From assembly GCF_000023065.1 (NCBI RefSeq), contig NC_012691.1, positions 2,090,501 to 2,154,500 on the forward strand: a DNA stretch of 64,000 bases, read 5' to 3'. This DNA comes from Tolumonas auensis DSM 9187 (lineage in GTDB: Bacteria; Pseudomonadota; Gammaproteobacteria; Enterobacterales; Aeromonadaceae). This document shows, in pieces, positions 44,537 to 53,960 of the stretch. The notes under the pieces were generated by a model. The model was given only the letters and a program-made list of their open reading frames with translations, searched no databases and had not been told where the DNA came from. The position numbers were made by a program, and so were the translations under genes. Every line of letters begins with the position of its first letter. Position 1 is the stretch's first letter.

Positions 44537-45174
44537 GCAGATGTCCTCACTGTTTCAGAAAACAAAGAAGGCATAGCGTCGAACAAGGAGAATAAAAGAC
44601 TGTTTTCACACAGTGTCTGATAACCAGCGTTCACATCACCAATCATGACAAGCGGATGATTACGGTAATATTCTCCCCAGGCATCGGCATCCTCCCCCAG
44701 CCGCTCAGGTAAAGCCGGAGACAGTTCCACCGGATTAAGATGCAGACGCTGAAAGATATTGCGGATCTTGTTCGTGCCGGTAAACGCCACATAGTCCAGA
44801 TGACTCTTTCTGAGTAACAGGCACAGTGCGGCAAACATGATCCGCGAGGCACCCGCTTCAACAGCGGCAAAATTACCGATCTCGATTATCTGAGTCCGCT
44901 CCATAACGATGCCGTGTTGATTCGCGACTACTTGCTCAACCGGTGCATCCAGATAGTGCTCTAAATAAAGATTGTTCAGATGTGCCGGATTTAATCCGCA
45001 AGCACTGACCAGCTGACCGTCAGCCCGGTAAAGTCCAAGCAAGACCGGTAAGAAATGTGGGATCGTCGCATTAAATTCGCGGAAATATTGATCCTGTATA
45101 AATTGTTGCAAGTGTGAATATTGATGACTGCTTTTAGCCAGCGATAACTGGTAAGGCGCATTGACAGGCTTCAT
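44533..45174 (-). CDS. Thermostable hemolysin family protein
   Basis: A 213-aa protein starting at the ATG at 45174 after GGAG (upstream in-frame ATG at 45192 rejected). It matches the thermostable hemolysin family (delta-VPH of Vibrio; Pfam T_hemolysin): FNATIPHFLPVLLGLYRADG, LNNLYLEHYLDAPVEQ, IIEIGNFAAVEAGASR and VAFTGTNKIRNIFQRL. Despite the name there is no signal peptide or pore-forming segment, and the fold pattern resembles acyltransferases of the GNAT/autoinducer-synthase type. It heads a five-gene overlapping operon with ligase, oxidase and SDR, which argues for an enzymatic role over a secreted lysin. Confidence 0.85.
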   Translation of the reverse strand: MKPVNAPYQLSLAKSSHQYSHLQQFIQDQYFREFNATIPHFLPVLLGLYRADGQLVSACGLNPAHLNNLYLEHYLDAPVEQVVANQHGIVMERTQIIEIGNFAAVEAGASRIMFAALCLLLRKSHLDYVAFTGTNKIRNIFQRLHLNPVELSPALPERLGEDADAWGEYYRNHPLVMIGDVNAGYQTLCENSLLFSLFDAMPSLFSETVRTSA

Positions 45175-45350
45175 AACTGCTCCGGCTAACATCTAACGTC
45201 TGATTGAATGCTAGACCTGAACACTTAATTGAATCTTAAAAAGCCAATAAAGATACATCTAAAATAGATATTAATGACGCTGGTCAATATTCCCTTTCGG
45301 AAATAACAGCCAGAAATTGCGATCATTTCATGCAATATGGCTGAGCGGTG

Positions 45351-46706
45351 TTATGGGTTTGACGTTACGGACAGTGACATTTGTTCTTTTTTGGCCTGAT
45401 ACATTGCACAGTCAGCATAATGAATCAGCTCACTTTCGTTTTCGCCATGATCCGGATAAATAGCACAGCCAATACTGGGGAAGATCTGTAATTGAGCCTT
45501 TTCCAGATTATACGGCTGAGATAATGCGGCTCTGATTTTGTTTTTGATGACGTCTACGTCACCCGTATGCTTGATATGATTGGCCAGAATGACAAATTCA
45601 TCCCCGCCGATACGCCCGACCGTATCTGATTCACGAACACAGAGAGACAGGCGGTGTGATACCGCATACAACAACTGATCCCCTGTCGCATGACCAAATG
45701 TGTCATTGACCTGCTTGAATTTATCCAGATCCAGATAAAAAACCGCCAGCATTTTTTGTTCCCGGCGGGCGATGATTAACGCGTTCTGAAGACGATCCAG
45801 AAAAAGTGTGCGGTTTGGAAGATGTGTTAACTGATCGAACTGCGCCATATATTCTAACCGGGAGAGCATGCGCTTGCGTTCGATAGCGGCAGCAACCTGG
45901 ATGGATACAAATTGCAGTAATTCCCTGTCTTGTTCTGTAAAACGCATGTTGTTATCAGAACTCATCACGAGCAGTGCACCAATCATCCCATTTGTTGATT
46001 TGATGGGTGCGATCAACCAGTTCAATGTTTTAGGACCCGCTTCAAAGACTAATGCGGGAAAAACCGCAGCGATAGTTTCAGGGGTTAATAGCAAGGATCG
46101 ACCGGTATGAATAACCTGTTTTACGATGATTTCCGGCACCCGGTTTGATGGTGATGTATCATTGTATGGATGCGCGCAATAAGGAAAGCTCAGCTCGTTT
46201 TTTTCGGCATCATAAAGCCCGACCATAAAATTAGTCGCCAGCAGCAGATCATCCACAACCGCGTGAATACGCTGAAATAAGGCGTTCAGATTACCGGGCG
46301 AATTGGCAGCTTCTGATATGGCATAAACGGCTGCCTGCATTGATTCGGAACGTTTCCGCTCGGTGACATCACGCGCGACGGCGACCCTCACCTGTTCAGA
46401 TTCAGACCAGCGGGCAGACCACATGATATGAACTATTTTGCCATCTTTACGCACATAACGATTTTCAAAATGCGGCTTATGTTCACCATTAAGAATTTCA
46501 GTGACTGCATTCAGGGTTCTATCCCGATCGCCCGGATAAACGAAATCAATCATGGGCTTGCCAATCATTTCATCCGGTTTATAGCCAAAAATCTTTTCAC
46601 TGGCAGCACTGACAAACAGAAAATAGCCGTCACGATCAACGACGCAAACCGCATCCAGCAGTAAGTCGGTGAAATTATAGGGTGGGACATGAGGAGTTGC
46701 TTTCAT
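45351..46706 (-). CDS. PAS-GAF-GGDEF diguanylate cyclase
   Basis: A 451-aa soluble signalling enzyme. The order is PAS with PAC (~10-120), GAF (~130-275; GMIGALLVMSSDN), GGDEF (~285-445). The active site is intact (VGRIGGDEFVILA), and the substrate motif HLPNRTLFLDRL and DLDKFKQVNDTFGH are present, so it should make cyclic di-GMP. An RxxD inhibitory site is visible five residues before GGDEF (RESD). There is no EAL domain and no TM helix. It is monocistronic, next to the hemolysin-family operon, but with its own intergenic region. Confidence 0.9.
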   Translation of the reverse strand: MKATPHVPPYNFTDLLLDAVCVVDRDGYFLFVSAASEKIFGYKPDEMIGKPMIDFVYPGDRDRTLNAVTEILNGEHKPHFENRYVRKDGKIVHIMWSARWSESEQVRVAVARDVTERKRSESMQAAVYAISEAANSPGNLNALFQRIHAVVDDLLLATNFMVGLYDAEKNELSFPYCAHPYNDTSPSNRVPEIIVKQVIHTGRSLLLTPETIAAVFPALVFEAGPKTLNWLIAPIKSTNGMIGALLVMSSDNNMRFTEQDRELLQFVSIQVAAAIERKRMLSRLEYMAQFDQLTHLPNRTLFLDRLQNALIIARREQKMLAVFYLDLDKFKQVNDTFGHATGDQLLYAVSHRLSLCVRESDTVGRIGGDEFVILANHIKHTGDVDVIKNKIRAALSQPYNLEKAQLQIFPSIGCAIYPDHGENESELIHYADCAMYQAKKEQMSLSVTSNP

Positions 46707-46783
46707 AGCATGACCATCGCACCTTATGCATCAGTGAAATCCGGAATTTCCTGCTGTCGTTAATTAAAGCAACCGGTGATGAT

Positions 46784-48025
46784 TTAGCCAAGCATGTTTT
46801 TGGTTTTTGGAAGATTTATGTTCGCCAGCACATGTTCCAGAGCCTGAAGTGCCAGATCAATATCGGCAACCTGAACTGACTCGGCGGGATTATGACTGAT
46901 ACCGCCCTTGCAACGCATAAAGAGCATGCCGACTTCACATAACGCCGCGATGGCAATGGCATCATGTCCGGCACCACTGGCGAGACTCATACTCCGGCCT
47001 TGCACATTTGTCACTGCATTTGTCAGTTTTTCTTGCAGGAAGCCCGAGCATGGTGTGGCATCCGAACTGTAAAAACAGTCATAACTGAGCTCTAATTGTC
47101 GTCGGGTAGCAATTTCTTTTGCTGCTTTCGTTATCTCAAAAAGAGCGACATCACGTTGCTGATTATCTGGTGCGCGGATATCCAGACTGAATGACACGTC
47201 CGACGGAATGACATTCACCGCGCCGGGGTGACACGCGATTTTCCCAACAGTGGCGACCACATCAAACTCTTTCGCAATGGATTCTGCAGCCAGAATCAGC
47301 TCACTGGTACCCACCAGCGCATCCTGCCGTAATGACATCGGTACGGTTCCGGCGTGTCCGGCCATGCCTTTAAACGAAAAATTCAGTCTTTTCGCACCAT
47401 TGATCGCGGTGACGACACCCAGCGCAAGATCCGTTGATTCAAGTAACGGGCCTTGTTCAATGTGTAATTCCAGATAACCAATGAAATCTGATGATTTTCT
47501 TTTTGCCTGATGAATTTGTTCCGGTGCCAGACCAAAATCACATAAAGCCTGAGCGAGAGAAATGCCATTGCTGTCTTGTTTATCCAGCCAGTTATCGCCC
47601 CAGCTTCCGGCCAACCCTCGGCTGCCCAACAAGGTAACACCGAACCGGACCCCTTCTTCGTCACCAAAACCGACCACTTCGATGGCGAAAGGAAACCGCT
47701 TGTTTTGCTGATGTAACCGGGATACCAGTTCAATTGCCGTAATGACGCCCAGCATGCCATCGTATTTTCCGGCATTCCGCACGGTATCCAGATGTGAACC
47801 GAGCAATAAAGCGGGGGCCTCAGGTTCCGTACCCTCATACCGCCCGCAAATATTGCCAACGGCATCCTGCCAGACATGCATTCCGGCATCGCGCATCCAC
47901 GTACCTGCAAGCTGGTTGGCTTGCTGATGTTGTGCGGAAAGATAGACACGCGTTAACGCGTCTGTATCTTCACTGAGAAGTGCCAGTTCATTGCAACGTT
48001 CAAAAATACGGATGCCTTCCTGCAT
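46784..48025 (-). CDS. allC: Allantoate amidohydrolase (M20-family ureidohydrolase)
   Basis: A cytosolic metalloenzyme converting allantoate to ureidoglycine, CO2 and ammonia. At 413 aa it has the binuclear-metal motifs of the AllC/UAH/N-carbamoylase group: LLLGSHLDTVRNAGKYDG (~70-87, His and Asp), GFGDEEGVRFG (~118-128, Glu-Glu), LELHIEQGP (~186-194), GHAGTVPM in the dimer domain and GAGHDAIA near the C-terminus. The ATG at 48025 follows GGAGG and sits 1 base after the upstream aminotransferase stop. Context (ureidoglycine aminotransferase, allantoinase) supports allantoate over other carbamoyl substrates. In Klebsiella the equivalent is HpxK. Confidence 0.85.
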   Translation of the reverse strand: MQEGIRIFERCNELALLSEDTDALTRVYLSAQHQQANQLAGTWMRDAGMHVWQDAVGNICGRYEGTEPEAPALLLGSHLDTVRNAGKYDGMLGVITAIELVSRLHQQNKRFPFAIEVVGFGDEEGVRFGVTLLGSRGLAGSWGDNWLDKQDSNGISLAQALCDFGLAPEQIHQAKRKSSDFIGYLELHIEQGPLLESTDLALGVVTAINGAKRLNFSFKGMAGHAGTVPMSLRQDALVGTSELILAAESIAKEFDVVATVGKIACHPGAVNVIPSDVSFSLDIRAPDNQQRDVALFEITKAAKEIATRRQLELSYDCFYSSDATPCSGFLQEKLTNAVTNVQGRSMSLASGAGHDAIAIAALCEVGMLFMRCKGGISHNPAESVQVADIDLALQALEHVLANINLPKTKNMLG

Positions 48026-48026
48026 A

Positions 48027-49268
48027 TCAGACCTCCGCAGAAGCATAAACATTCCATGCCGATTGCAAGGCTGCGCCCTGAACTGTTTTGAAACCGAAAC
48101 GGTTTAATACCGCTTCCAGCGCAGAAAGCGTCGTCAGTACGGTATCTTTACGCGCGTTGTAACCCATGGTGCCAATGCGCCAGATTTTGCCGTGCAACGG
48201 GCCAAACGAGGTGCCGATCTCGATACCAAAATCGTTGAGCAAGGTTTGACGGATCTGTTCGCCGTGCACATTTTCAGGAATATAAACGCCTAATACGTTA
48301 TTCATTTTGTGTTTCAGGTTGCCAAATGGTTTTAATCCCATGCCCTGAATGCCGGCCAGCAGTGCATCACCGTGCAGCTTATGACGGGCAATACAGGTAT
48401 CGATGCCTTCCTGAAGAATAATGCGGGCACATTCACGGGCACCGAATAACATACTGGTCGCTTCAGTATGATGATTCAGCCGTTCCGGCCCCCAGTAATC
48501 CATGATCATGCCGAGGTCGAAATAGTTGGAATAGATGATCTCATCATCGCCATCCTGATGATTGGCATTACGGATCCCCTGCTCGACGTGTTTGCGTTTT
48601 CTGACTACATCGGCAAAACGATCACTGAGCGTAACCGGCGAGCTGCCTGACGGGCCGCCGAGACATTTTTGTAATCCGGCAGAAACGGCATCCAGTCCCC
48701 AGGCATCTACTTCCATCGGGTTGCCACCGAAGGAAGCGGTCGCGTCGGTATAAAACAGAACGTCATGACGACGGCAGATCTCGCCGAGTTCCGCCAGCGG
48801 TTGCAGCATGGTGGTCGAGGTATCGCCCTGAACGGTGAGTAATGCCCGCGGTTTGATCGCGATGATGGCATCTTCCACCATTTGCGGATCAAACACTTCG
48901 CCCCATGGTACCGAGATGATATGCACTTCGGCGCGACAGCGACGGGCAATTTCACAGAGCAGATCACCAAAACGACCGAAGACCGGTACCAGCACCTTGT
49001 CACCGGGACGGATTGCCGATACCAGCATGGCTTCAATCCCGGCGCGTGAGGTGCCATCGATCAGGAAGGTCCATTCATTACTGGTTTTATATAACGCCCG
49101 GTACAACGCCATGGTCTGGTTCATGTATTCGGTCATAGCCGGATCATACTGACCAATCAGTTGTGACGACATAGCGCGTAAAACACGCGGATCAGCGTTG
49201 ATCGGACCGGGCCCCATCAACAGACGGGCAGGAGGATTAATTTGATCAAAAGCCTGAATATCTAACAT
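48027..49268 (-). CDS. pucG: (S)-ureidoglycine-glyoxylate aminotransferase
   Basis: A class V PLP-dependent aminotransferase of 413 aa. It transfers the amino group of ureidoglycine to glyoxylate, giving oxalurate and glycine. The start ATG (49268) follows AGAGGA. Motifs: MGPGPINADPRVLRAM at the N-terminus, TDATASFGG (~193-201, PLP Asp), SAGLQKCLGGPSGSSPV (Schiff-base Lys ~217) and the C-terminal RIGTMGYNA. Serine-pyruvate aminotransferase is the alternative. Tight coupling to the allantoate amidohydrolase gene and nearby HpxW support the ureide role (HpxJ/PucG type). Confidence 0.85.
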   Translation of the reverse strand: MLDIQAFDQINPPARLLMGPGPINADPRVLRAMSSQLIGQYDPAMTEYMNQTMALYRALYKTSNEWTFLIDGTSRAGIEAMLVSAIRPGDKVLVPVFGRFGDLLCEIARRCRAEVHIISVPWGEVFDPQMVEDAIIAIKPRALLTVQGDTSTTMLQPLAELGEICRRHDVLFYTDATASFGGNPMEVDAWGLDAVSAGLQKCLGGPSGSSPVTLSDRFADVVRKRKHVEQGIRNANHQDGDDEIIYSNYFDLGMIMDYWGPERLNHHTEATSMLFGARECARIILQEGIDTCIARHKLHGDALLAGIQGMGLKPFGNLKHKMNNVLGVYIPENVHGEQIRQTLLNDFGIEIGTSFGPLHGKIWRIGTMGYNARKDTVLTTLSALEAVLNRFGFKTVQGAALQSAWNVYASAEV

Positions 49269-49281
49269 GGTCGGATTCCTC

Positions 49282-50100
49282 TTACAGCACCGAAAACAGC
49301 ATACGGGCACCGGTAAACGCTAATGCCACCGCAAAAACTTGTTTTAAACGAACAGGGTTTAATTTCTGACCTAAACGCACACCGACAGGCGCAAACACCA
49401 CTGACATCGGCACTATGCAGGCAAAACCAAGCAGATTGACCAGACCAATCGTGCCGAATGGTGCGTCGGCGGGAGTTGTTCCTGTCACCAGCATGGTGAT
49501 GGCGCCCGGCACGGAGATAAGTAAACCGATCGCAGAGGAGGTACCGACAGCACGATGAGGCGGATAATTACAGCTGGTCAGAATAGGCACACTCAGCGTG
49601 CCGCCGCCGATACCAATCATGACGGAAACCGACCCGATCACCATGGCAATGAATGACTGTACGGCCTTGCCGGGCAGTTCTGTGGCGAAGGGTTTGGCTT
49701 TGGCGCGGAATAACATATTCAGTGAAACCAGCATGGCAAGACTACCAAACATCGCGGTCAGCCAGACCCCACCAAAGTGGGTAGCCAGTGCTGCGCCGGC
49801 CAATACCCCAATCAACAGGAATATCCCCCAGCGCTTGAGTAAATCCGTATCCACGTTACCGCGTTTCTTTTGCGAACGAATAGACATGATGGAAGTCGGG
49901 ATCATCGCCGCCAGAGAAGTACCCGTTGCCAGCAAAATGGCATGCTGCGGCGCAACCTCAAAACTCTGAAAGATAAAATAAAGTACCGGCACCATGACGA
50001 TACCACCGCCCACTCCCAGCAACCCGGCCAGAATACCGGCAACGACACCTGTCATCACCAGCGCCAACAGGATCGGGGCTACAGATTGAATAAGTTCCAC
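49282..50100 (-). CDS. TauE/SafE-family membrane transporter
   Basis: A 272-aa inner-membrane protein with about eight hydrophobic helices in two repeats. The repeats carry the family signature GxLGVGGGxxxVPVL (residues ~27-41) and GIGGGTLSVPILT (~163-175). TauE/SafE proteins export or import small organic acids and sulfonates. Located between the aminotransferase and oxamate amidohydrolase genes on the same strand, it probably moves a ureide breakdown product such as oxalurate, oxamate or oxalate. The direction is uncertain. Confidence 0.85.
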   Translation of the reverse strand: MELIQSVAPILLALVMTGVVAGILAGLLGVGGGIVMVPVLYFIFQSFEVAPQHAILLATGTSLAAMIPTSIMSIRSQKKRGNVDTDLLKRWGIFLLIGVLAGAALATHFGGVWLTAMFGSLAMLVSLNMLFRAKAKPFATELPGKAVQSFIAMVIGSVSVMIGIGGGTLSVPILTSCNYPPHRAVGTSSAIGLLISVPGAITMLVTGTTPADAPFGTIGLVNLLGFACIVPMSVVFAPVGVRLGQKLNPVRLKQVFAVALAFTGARMLFSVL

Positions 50101-50118
50101 GTAAATTCTCCGGAAAAA

Positions 50119-51738
50119 TTAATTAAAAGATTCGGTAAGCGAAGCACTAAAAAAATCGGTCAGCGCCGCGCCGTCAGAACGGGGATCTGTTGCCAGATCA
50201 ACCACGCCCTGTTCGGTTGCTGAAATCGCCCCGGCATGTCCCATCAATTCTGAGCAGGCTGGGATCGGTTGTATTTCATGTCCCCGTTGCTGCAGTGAAG
50301 TAAGAATATGTTCTGGCATATCCGCTTCGATTTTCAGGTTATGACTGTTATCACCCCAGGTCCTGCCCAGCAGCCAGCGGGGTGCAGCAACGGCGTCACG
50401 GAGTGATTGCTGCTGATAGAGATGACGCCAGATGATCGCGGCCTGAGTTTGCGGTTGTCCTTCACCGCCCATGGTGCCGTAAGCCAGAACCCGGCCATCA
50501 TTGAGATGTGCCAGTGCCGGATTGAGCGTGTGAAATGGCTGAATATTGCCCTTCAGTTCATTGGTGGCACCGCTTTCCAGACTGAAACTGACACCGCGGT
50601 TATTCCACAACAGACCCAGCTCAGGAATCACCAGACCGGAGCCGAATTCCCAGTAGATACTCTGGATAAAGCTCACCATCCGGCCATCTTTATCCCGCGC
50701 TGCCATCCAGATGGTATCGCCCGGAATGGCCGGATTTGGCCATGGTGCCGCCTGCTTCAGGTCAATCCCGGCGGCCAATTTTTGCAACGCCGGTTCCTGT
50801 AACCAGCGACCGATGTCTCTGGTCGCCACCGAGGCATCCTGTGCTTCCGCATTGCGCACACGGAAAGCCTGCTTGGTCGCTTCCACCAGCAAATGCAATT
50901 GCGTGCTGTCATCCAGTGACGGATCAAAACAGCGATCAAACAGTGCCAAAATCAGCAGTGACGCAATGCCCTGCGTCGGCAACGGCAGGTTATAAAAAGT
51001 ACCTTTACTGGTCGTGACCGATAAAGGTTCCACCTGCCGGGCGCGGTAAGCAGCAAGATCAGCAAGCGTCAGTGGCGAGCCGGTTTTCGCAAATGCCGCA
51101 GCGATGCAATCGGCGGTTTTCCCGCGATAAAAATCATCCAGACCAGCCACACTCAGATGTTGCAGCAGATCAGCCAGCGGCTCATTGCGTAATGTTTCAC
51201 CCACGTTGAGTACATCGCCGTTTGGCAGATAACGCTCACCGAACCCTTCGACCTGACTGAGTTCATGCACGGTTTTACGACTGGCAGCAGCCAGACTTTC
51301 GGTCACAGTGATGCCATTGCGAGCGAGGTGCATAGCGGAATGCAGAATGTTCTCCAGCCCGATTCCGGACTGCCATTTTGCACTGATTTCCAGCGCCAGT
51401 TGCCAGCCGCTGACGGTACCCGCCACGGTTAATGCTGCCGCACTGCCACGGGATGGGATCTGCACATAACCACGCTCCTGATACCATGCCGCAGAAGCCT
51501 GAGCCGCACTCACTCCCGCCGCATTAATGGCGACAGGCTGCTCGCCTGGTTCATGGATCAGCCAGAAACCATCGCCGCCCAGACTGTTCATATGCGGATA
51601 AGCTACAGCGATGGCAGCCGCCGCTGCCACCATTGCCTCAATCGCGGTGCCGCCATTTTGCAGGATCTGCATACCGGCTTCGGAAGCCTGAAAATGAGAG
51701 GCGGTAAAAGCGAGTTGCTTCATCTCATTTTGCTTCAT
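50119..51738 (-). CDS. hpxW: Gamma-glutamyltransferase-like oxamate amidohydrolase (HpxW-like)
   Basis: A 539-aa Ntn-hydrolase of the gamma-glutamyltranspeptidase fold. The ATG at 51738 is chosen since it follows GAGG; an in-frame ATG at 51762 lacks a ribosome site. The likely self-cleavage/nucleophile Thr is in PGDTIWMAARDKDG (about residue 340), where GGTs have GTTH. The N-terminal motif NGGTAIEAMVAAAAAIAVAYPHMNSLGGDG is typical. There is no signal peptide, so it is cytosolic, unlike periplasmic GGT. Among purine-ureide clusters this fits HpxW, which hydrolyses oxamate to oxalate and ammonia. It overlaps the amidase stop by 14 nt. Confidence 0.8.
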   Translation of the reverse strand: MKQNEMKQLAFTASHFQASEAGMQILQNGGTAIEAMVAAAAAIAVAYPHMNSLGGDGFWLIHEPGEQPVAINAAGVSAAQASAAWYQERGYVQIPSRGSAAALTVAGTVSGWQLALEISAKWQSGIGLENILHSAMHLARNGITVTESLAAASRKTVHELSQVEGFGERYLPNGDVLNVGETLRNEPLADLLQHLSVAGLDDFYRGKTADCIAAAFAKTGSPLTLADLAAYRARQVEPLSVTTSKGTFYNLPLPTQGIASLLILALFDRCFDPSLDDSTQLHLLVEATKQAFRVRNAEAQDASVATRDIGRWLQEPALQKLAAGIDLKQAAPWPNPAIPGDTIWMAARDKDGRMVSFIQSIYWEFGSGLVIPELGLLWNNRGVSFSLESGATNELKGNIQPFHTLNPALAHLNDGRVLAYGTMGGEGQPQTQAAIIWRHLYQQQSLRDAVAAPRWLLGRTWGDNSHNLKIEADMPEHILTSLQQRGHEIQPIPACSELMGHAGAISATEQGVVDLATDPRSDGAALTDFFSASLTESFN

Positions 51739-52927
51739 CTGGTTTTTCCTCACCGATGACATCGCTGAACAGCCGCACTAATGCCAGTAACTGCATGTCG
51801 CTGCCGGGTTTGCCGATAATGGAAAAACCAAAAGGAACGCCAGCGACTTTCACTAACGGCAGATGTACCTGTGGAAGTCCGGCCAGACCGGCCAGTGCCG
51901 TTAACCCCAGCAGTTTCATGCGAAAATCAGCCAGATCGGCATCGCTGGCGCTACGTAATGGCGCCAGATCAGGCGTAGTCGGAATAACCAGACAGGCGGT
52001 TTCCAGTCTTGCGATGATTTCAGCTTTCCATTGCTGACAAGTTTCCTCAGCCAACGCTTCGTCTTCTGCCGTTAACTGGCTGGCCCACTGAAAACGTTCC
52101 GCGATATCCGCCGCGAACGCATCCGGATGCTGTGATACCCACGCGGAATGCGTACGCGCGACTTCGCGCCCCTGCAGGGTGCGAAAGGTATTATTCAGTT
52201 CACTCAAGCGGGCCGGAGCAAAATCCCATTCATGCAGAGAAGCAACACACGCCGCTAACTGTTGTTTGATCGGCACAATGGCGGTGCACAGATCTTCCGG
52301 CAACAAATCAAACAGCGAAGTGGCCCAGAGCAAATCGACCCGTTCCGTTTTGACCGGCGTTGCACCGAATAACTGTGCCCCTACCCGTTCCAGCGTTGCC
52401 GCATCACGACACAGCCAGCCGGGCGTATCAAATCGCGGCGCCAGCGGCACCATATGTTCCGACGATAAACGACCGTGTGTCGGACGAATGCCAAACAGGC
52501 CGTTGTAACAGGCCGGAACGCGGATCGAGCCGCCGGTATCCGTGCCCAAGCCGACATCTGCATCGCCACGTGCCACCGCAACGGCGCTGCCACTGGAAGA
52601 ACCGCCCGGTAAACGATCCGGGGCAGCAGGATTAACCGGCGTACCGTAATGGATGTTGCAACCATTGAGGCTATACGCCAGTTCATCGGTCTGTACCCGG
52701 CCAATAATTTGCATACCGGCATTCATTAATTTGAGCAGCACCGGTGAGGTTGCAGCCGCTGGTTCATGGGTGTTCAGCCAGGTCGGATTGCCTGCCCCAG
52801 TCGGATATCCCGCCACATGATAGAGATCTTTGTAAACCAGACGCAGATCGCTCAGCGGTCCTTCCGTTGCGACTCTGAAATTATGTGGCCCATGCGGGCA
52901 GTAAACAGAAAAATCAGTCAAGTTCAT
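51725..52927 (-). CDS. Amidase-signature family hydrolase
   Basis: A 400-aa amidase starting at the ATG at 52927 (MNLTDFSVYC); the frame extends to a TTG at 52963, which is less likely. The Ser-Ser-Lys triad is present: Lys in LVYKDLYHVAG (~35), the Gly/Ser-rich loop PGGSSSGSAVAVARGDADVG (~108-127) and the nucleophile Ser in GTDTGGSIRVPA (~134). It is shorter than GatA or AtzE (about 460). In Klebsiella the HpxY/AtzE-like amidase accompanies HpxW, so oxalurate or another ureide amide is a candidate substrate. It is translationally coupled to hpxW. Confidence 0.82.
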   Translation of the reverse strand: MNLTDFSVYCPHGPHNFRVATEGPLSDLRLVYKDLYHVAGYPTGAGNPTWLNTHEPAAATSPVLLKLMNAGMQIIGRVQTDELAYSLNGCNIHYGTPVNPAAPDRLPGGSSSGSAVAVARGDADVGLGTDTGGSIRVPACYNGLFGIRPTHGRLSSEHMVPLAPRFDTPGWLCRDAATLERVGAQLFGATPVKTERVDLLWATSLFDLLPEDLCTAIVPIKQQLAACVASLHEWDFAPARLSELNNTFRTLQGREVARTHSAWVSQHPDAFAADIAERFQWASQLTAEDEALAEETCQQWKAEIIARLETACLVIPTTPDLAPLRSASDADLADFRMKLLGLTALAGLAGLPQVHLPLVKVAGVPFGFSIIGKPGSDMQLLALVRLFSDVIGEEKPDEAK

Positions 52928-53017
52928 CACTCCAATCCGAACTGCAATATAGCCATTAAACAACCATTGTTTCTTTTAGTAAATATAATGGAACTATTAT
53001 TTCTTTTTAGGGTATAA

Positions 53018-53060
53018 AAAATCTGCGTAACCAGGAAAACGACTCACGCAGAAGTTTTTA
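53018..53060. terminator. Bidirectional hairpin between the amidase and RpiR genes
   Basis: CTGCGT and ACGCAG pair across a 17-base loop, with an A-tract on one side and TTTTTATTTTT on the other. It separates the regulator transcript from the amidase/hpxW operon. Confidence 0.65.
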
Positions 53061-53080
53061 TTTTTCCGTTAATTCAGGAA

Positions 53081-53929
53081 CTACCCCCCCAGAGAGGGTT
53101 CCAGTTCGTCCATCAGATCAAACAGATCGTCAATCGCCTGCACCCGGCTGTCATCGGAGAGTTTCTGCTGACAGAGATTCGACATCAGACTGACCACCGC
53201 CATCGCACTGGCATAACTGGCAAATCCACCGGGGCTGATTTGATGACAGGTCAGTGTCCAGTCCGCATGCGTGGCATGCTCTAATCCGGATGGATCGGTG
53301 ATCAACAAACACGTCGCCGGTGATTTACCCAGCCACTGCATTATCCGTTTCACATTCACCGGTCGGCGACGCATGGCCACCATAATCACCAGATCCTGTT
53401 CGTTAAGCTGACTCAGTTCTTCCGCCAGTGTTTGCCCCGGCTGTGGCACGAGATCAACACAGGTACGCAGTTGCAGTAGCTGCTGGCGCCAGTGCAGTGC
53501 GACCGGGTAGCTATTACGAAAACCGATCACCTTGATCTGTCGGGCGGAGCACATCGTGTCTGCAATAACATCCAGTGGTAAACGCTGCAAATCCGTCAAT
53601 GTCTGCTGCCAGTTTCTCGCTTCCTGCGCCTGATGATTGGCTAATAACGTGCCGATATCGGAGGGCTGCTGATCTGCCAGCAATGGCGAACCTGACGTCT
53701 GCACCTTACGCAGATCCTGCCGGACTTCAGCGAAGCTGTCGTAACCCAGGCGTTTAAAGAAACGGCTCACCACCGGTTTGGATACTCGCGCCAGACGGGC
53801 CATATCTGCACTGGAATAAATAGCCAGTTCCGCCTCATGCGTCAGCAGAAATTCGGCGAGTTGCCGCTCTTTCGGCCCCATCTGTTCCAGCTGCAGGTAA
53901 ATCCGTTGTGCAAGTTCCGAGCGCGGCAT
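53081..53929 (-). CDS. RpiR/MurR-family regulator of the ureide cluster
   Basis: A 282-aa regulator with an N-terminal HTH_6 domain (~1-78; SSADMARLARVSKPVVSRFF) and a SIS-like domain (~120-260). In the SIS part the usual GxGxS loop is weak (IGFRNSYPVAL), suggesting a non-sugar-phosphate ligand. It lies between the GntR gene and the catabolic genes, 31 bp after the GntR stop, so the two regulators are probably co-transcribed. It may control hpxW/amidase in response to a ureide or ammonia signal; this is inferred. Confidence 0.85.
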   Translation of the reverse strand: MPRSELAQRIYLQLEQMGPKERQLAEFLLTHEAELAIYSSADMARLARVSKPVVSRFFKRLGYDSFAEVRQDLRKVQTSGSPLLADQQPSDIGTLLANHQAQEARNWQQTLTDLQRLPLDVIADTMCSARQIKVIGFRNSYPVALHWRQQLLQLRTCVDLVPQPGQTLAEELSQLNEQDLVIMVAMRRRPVNVKRIMQWLGKSPATCLLITDPSGLEHATHADWTLTCHQISPGGFASYASAMAVVSLMSNLCQQKLSDDSRVQAIDDLFDLMDELEPSLGG

Positions 53930-53960
53930 ATCGGGCTTCTCTCATCAATAATTGAAATAA

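Noticed and set aside
44533-45174. A secreted pore-forming hemolysin
   Set aside because: No signal peptide or amphipathic pore segment is visible, and the operon context is metabolic; the family name is kept only as a label.
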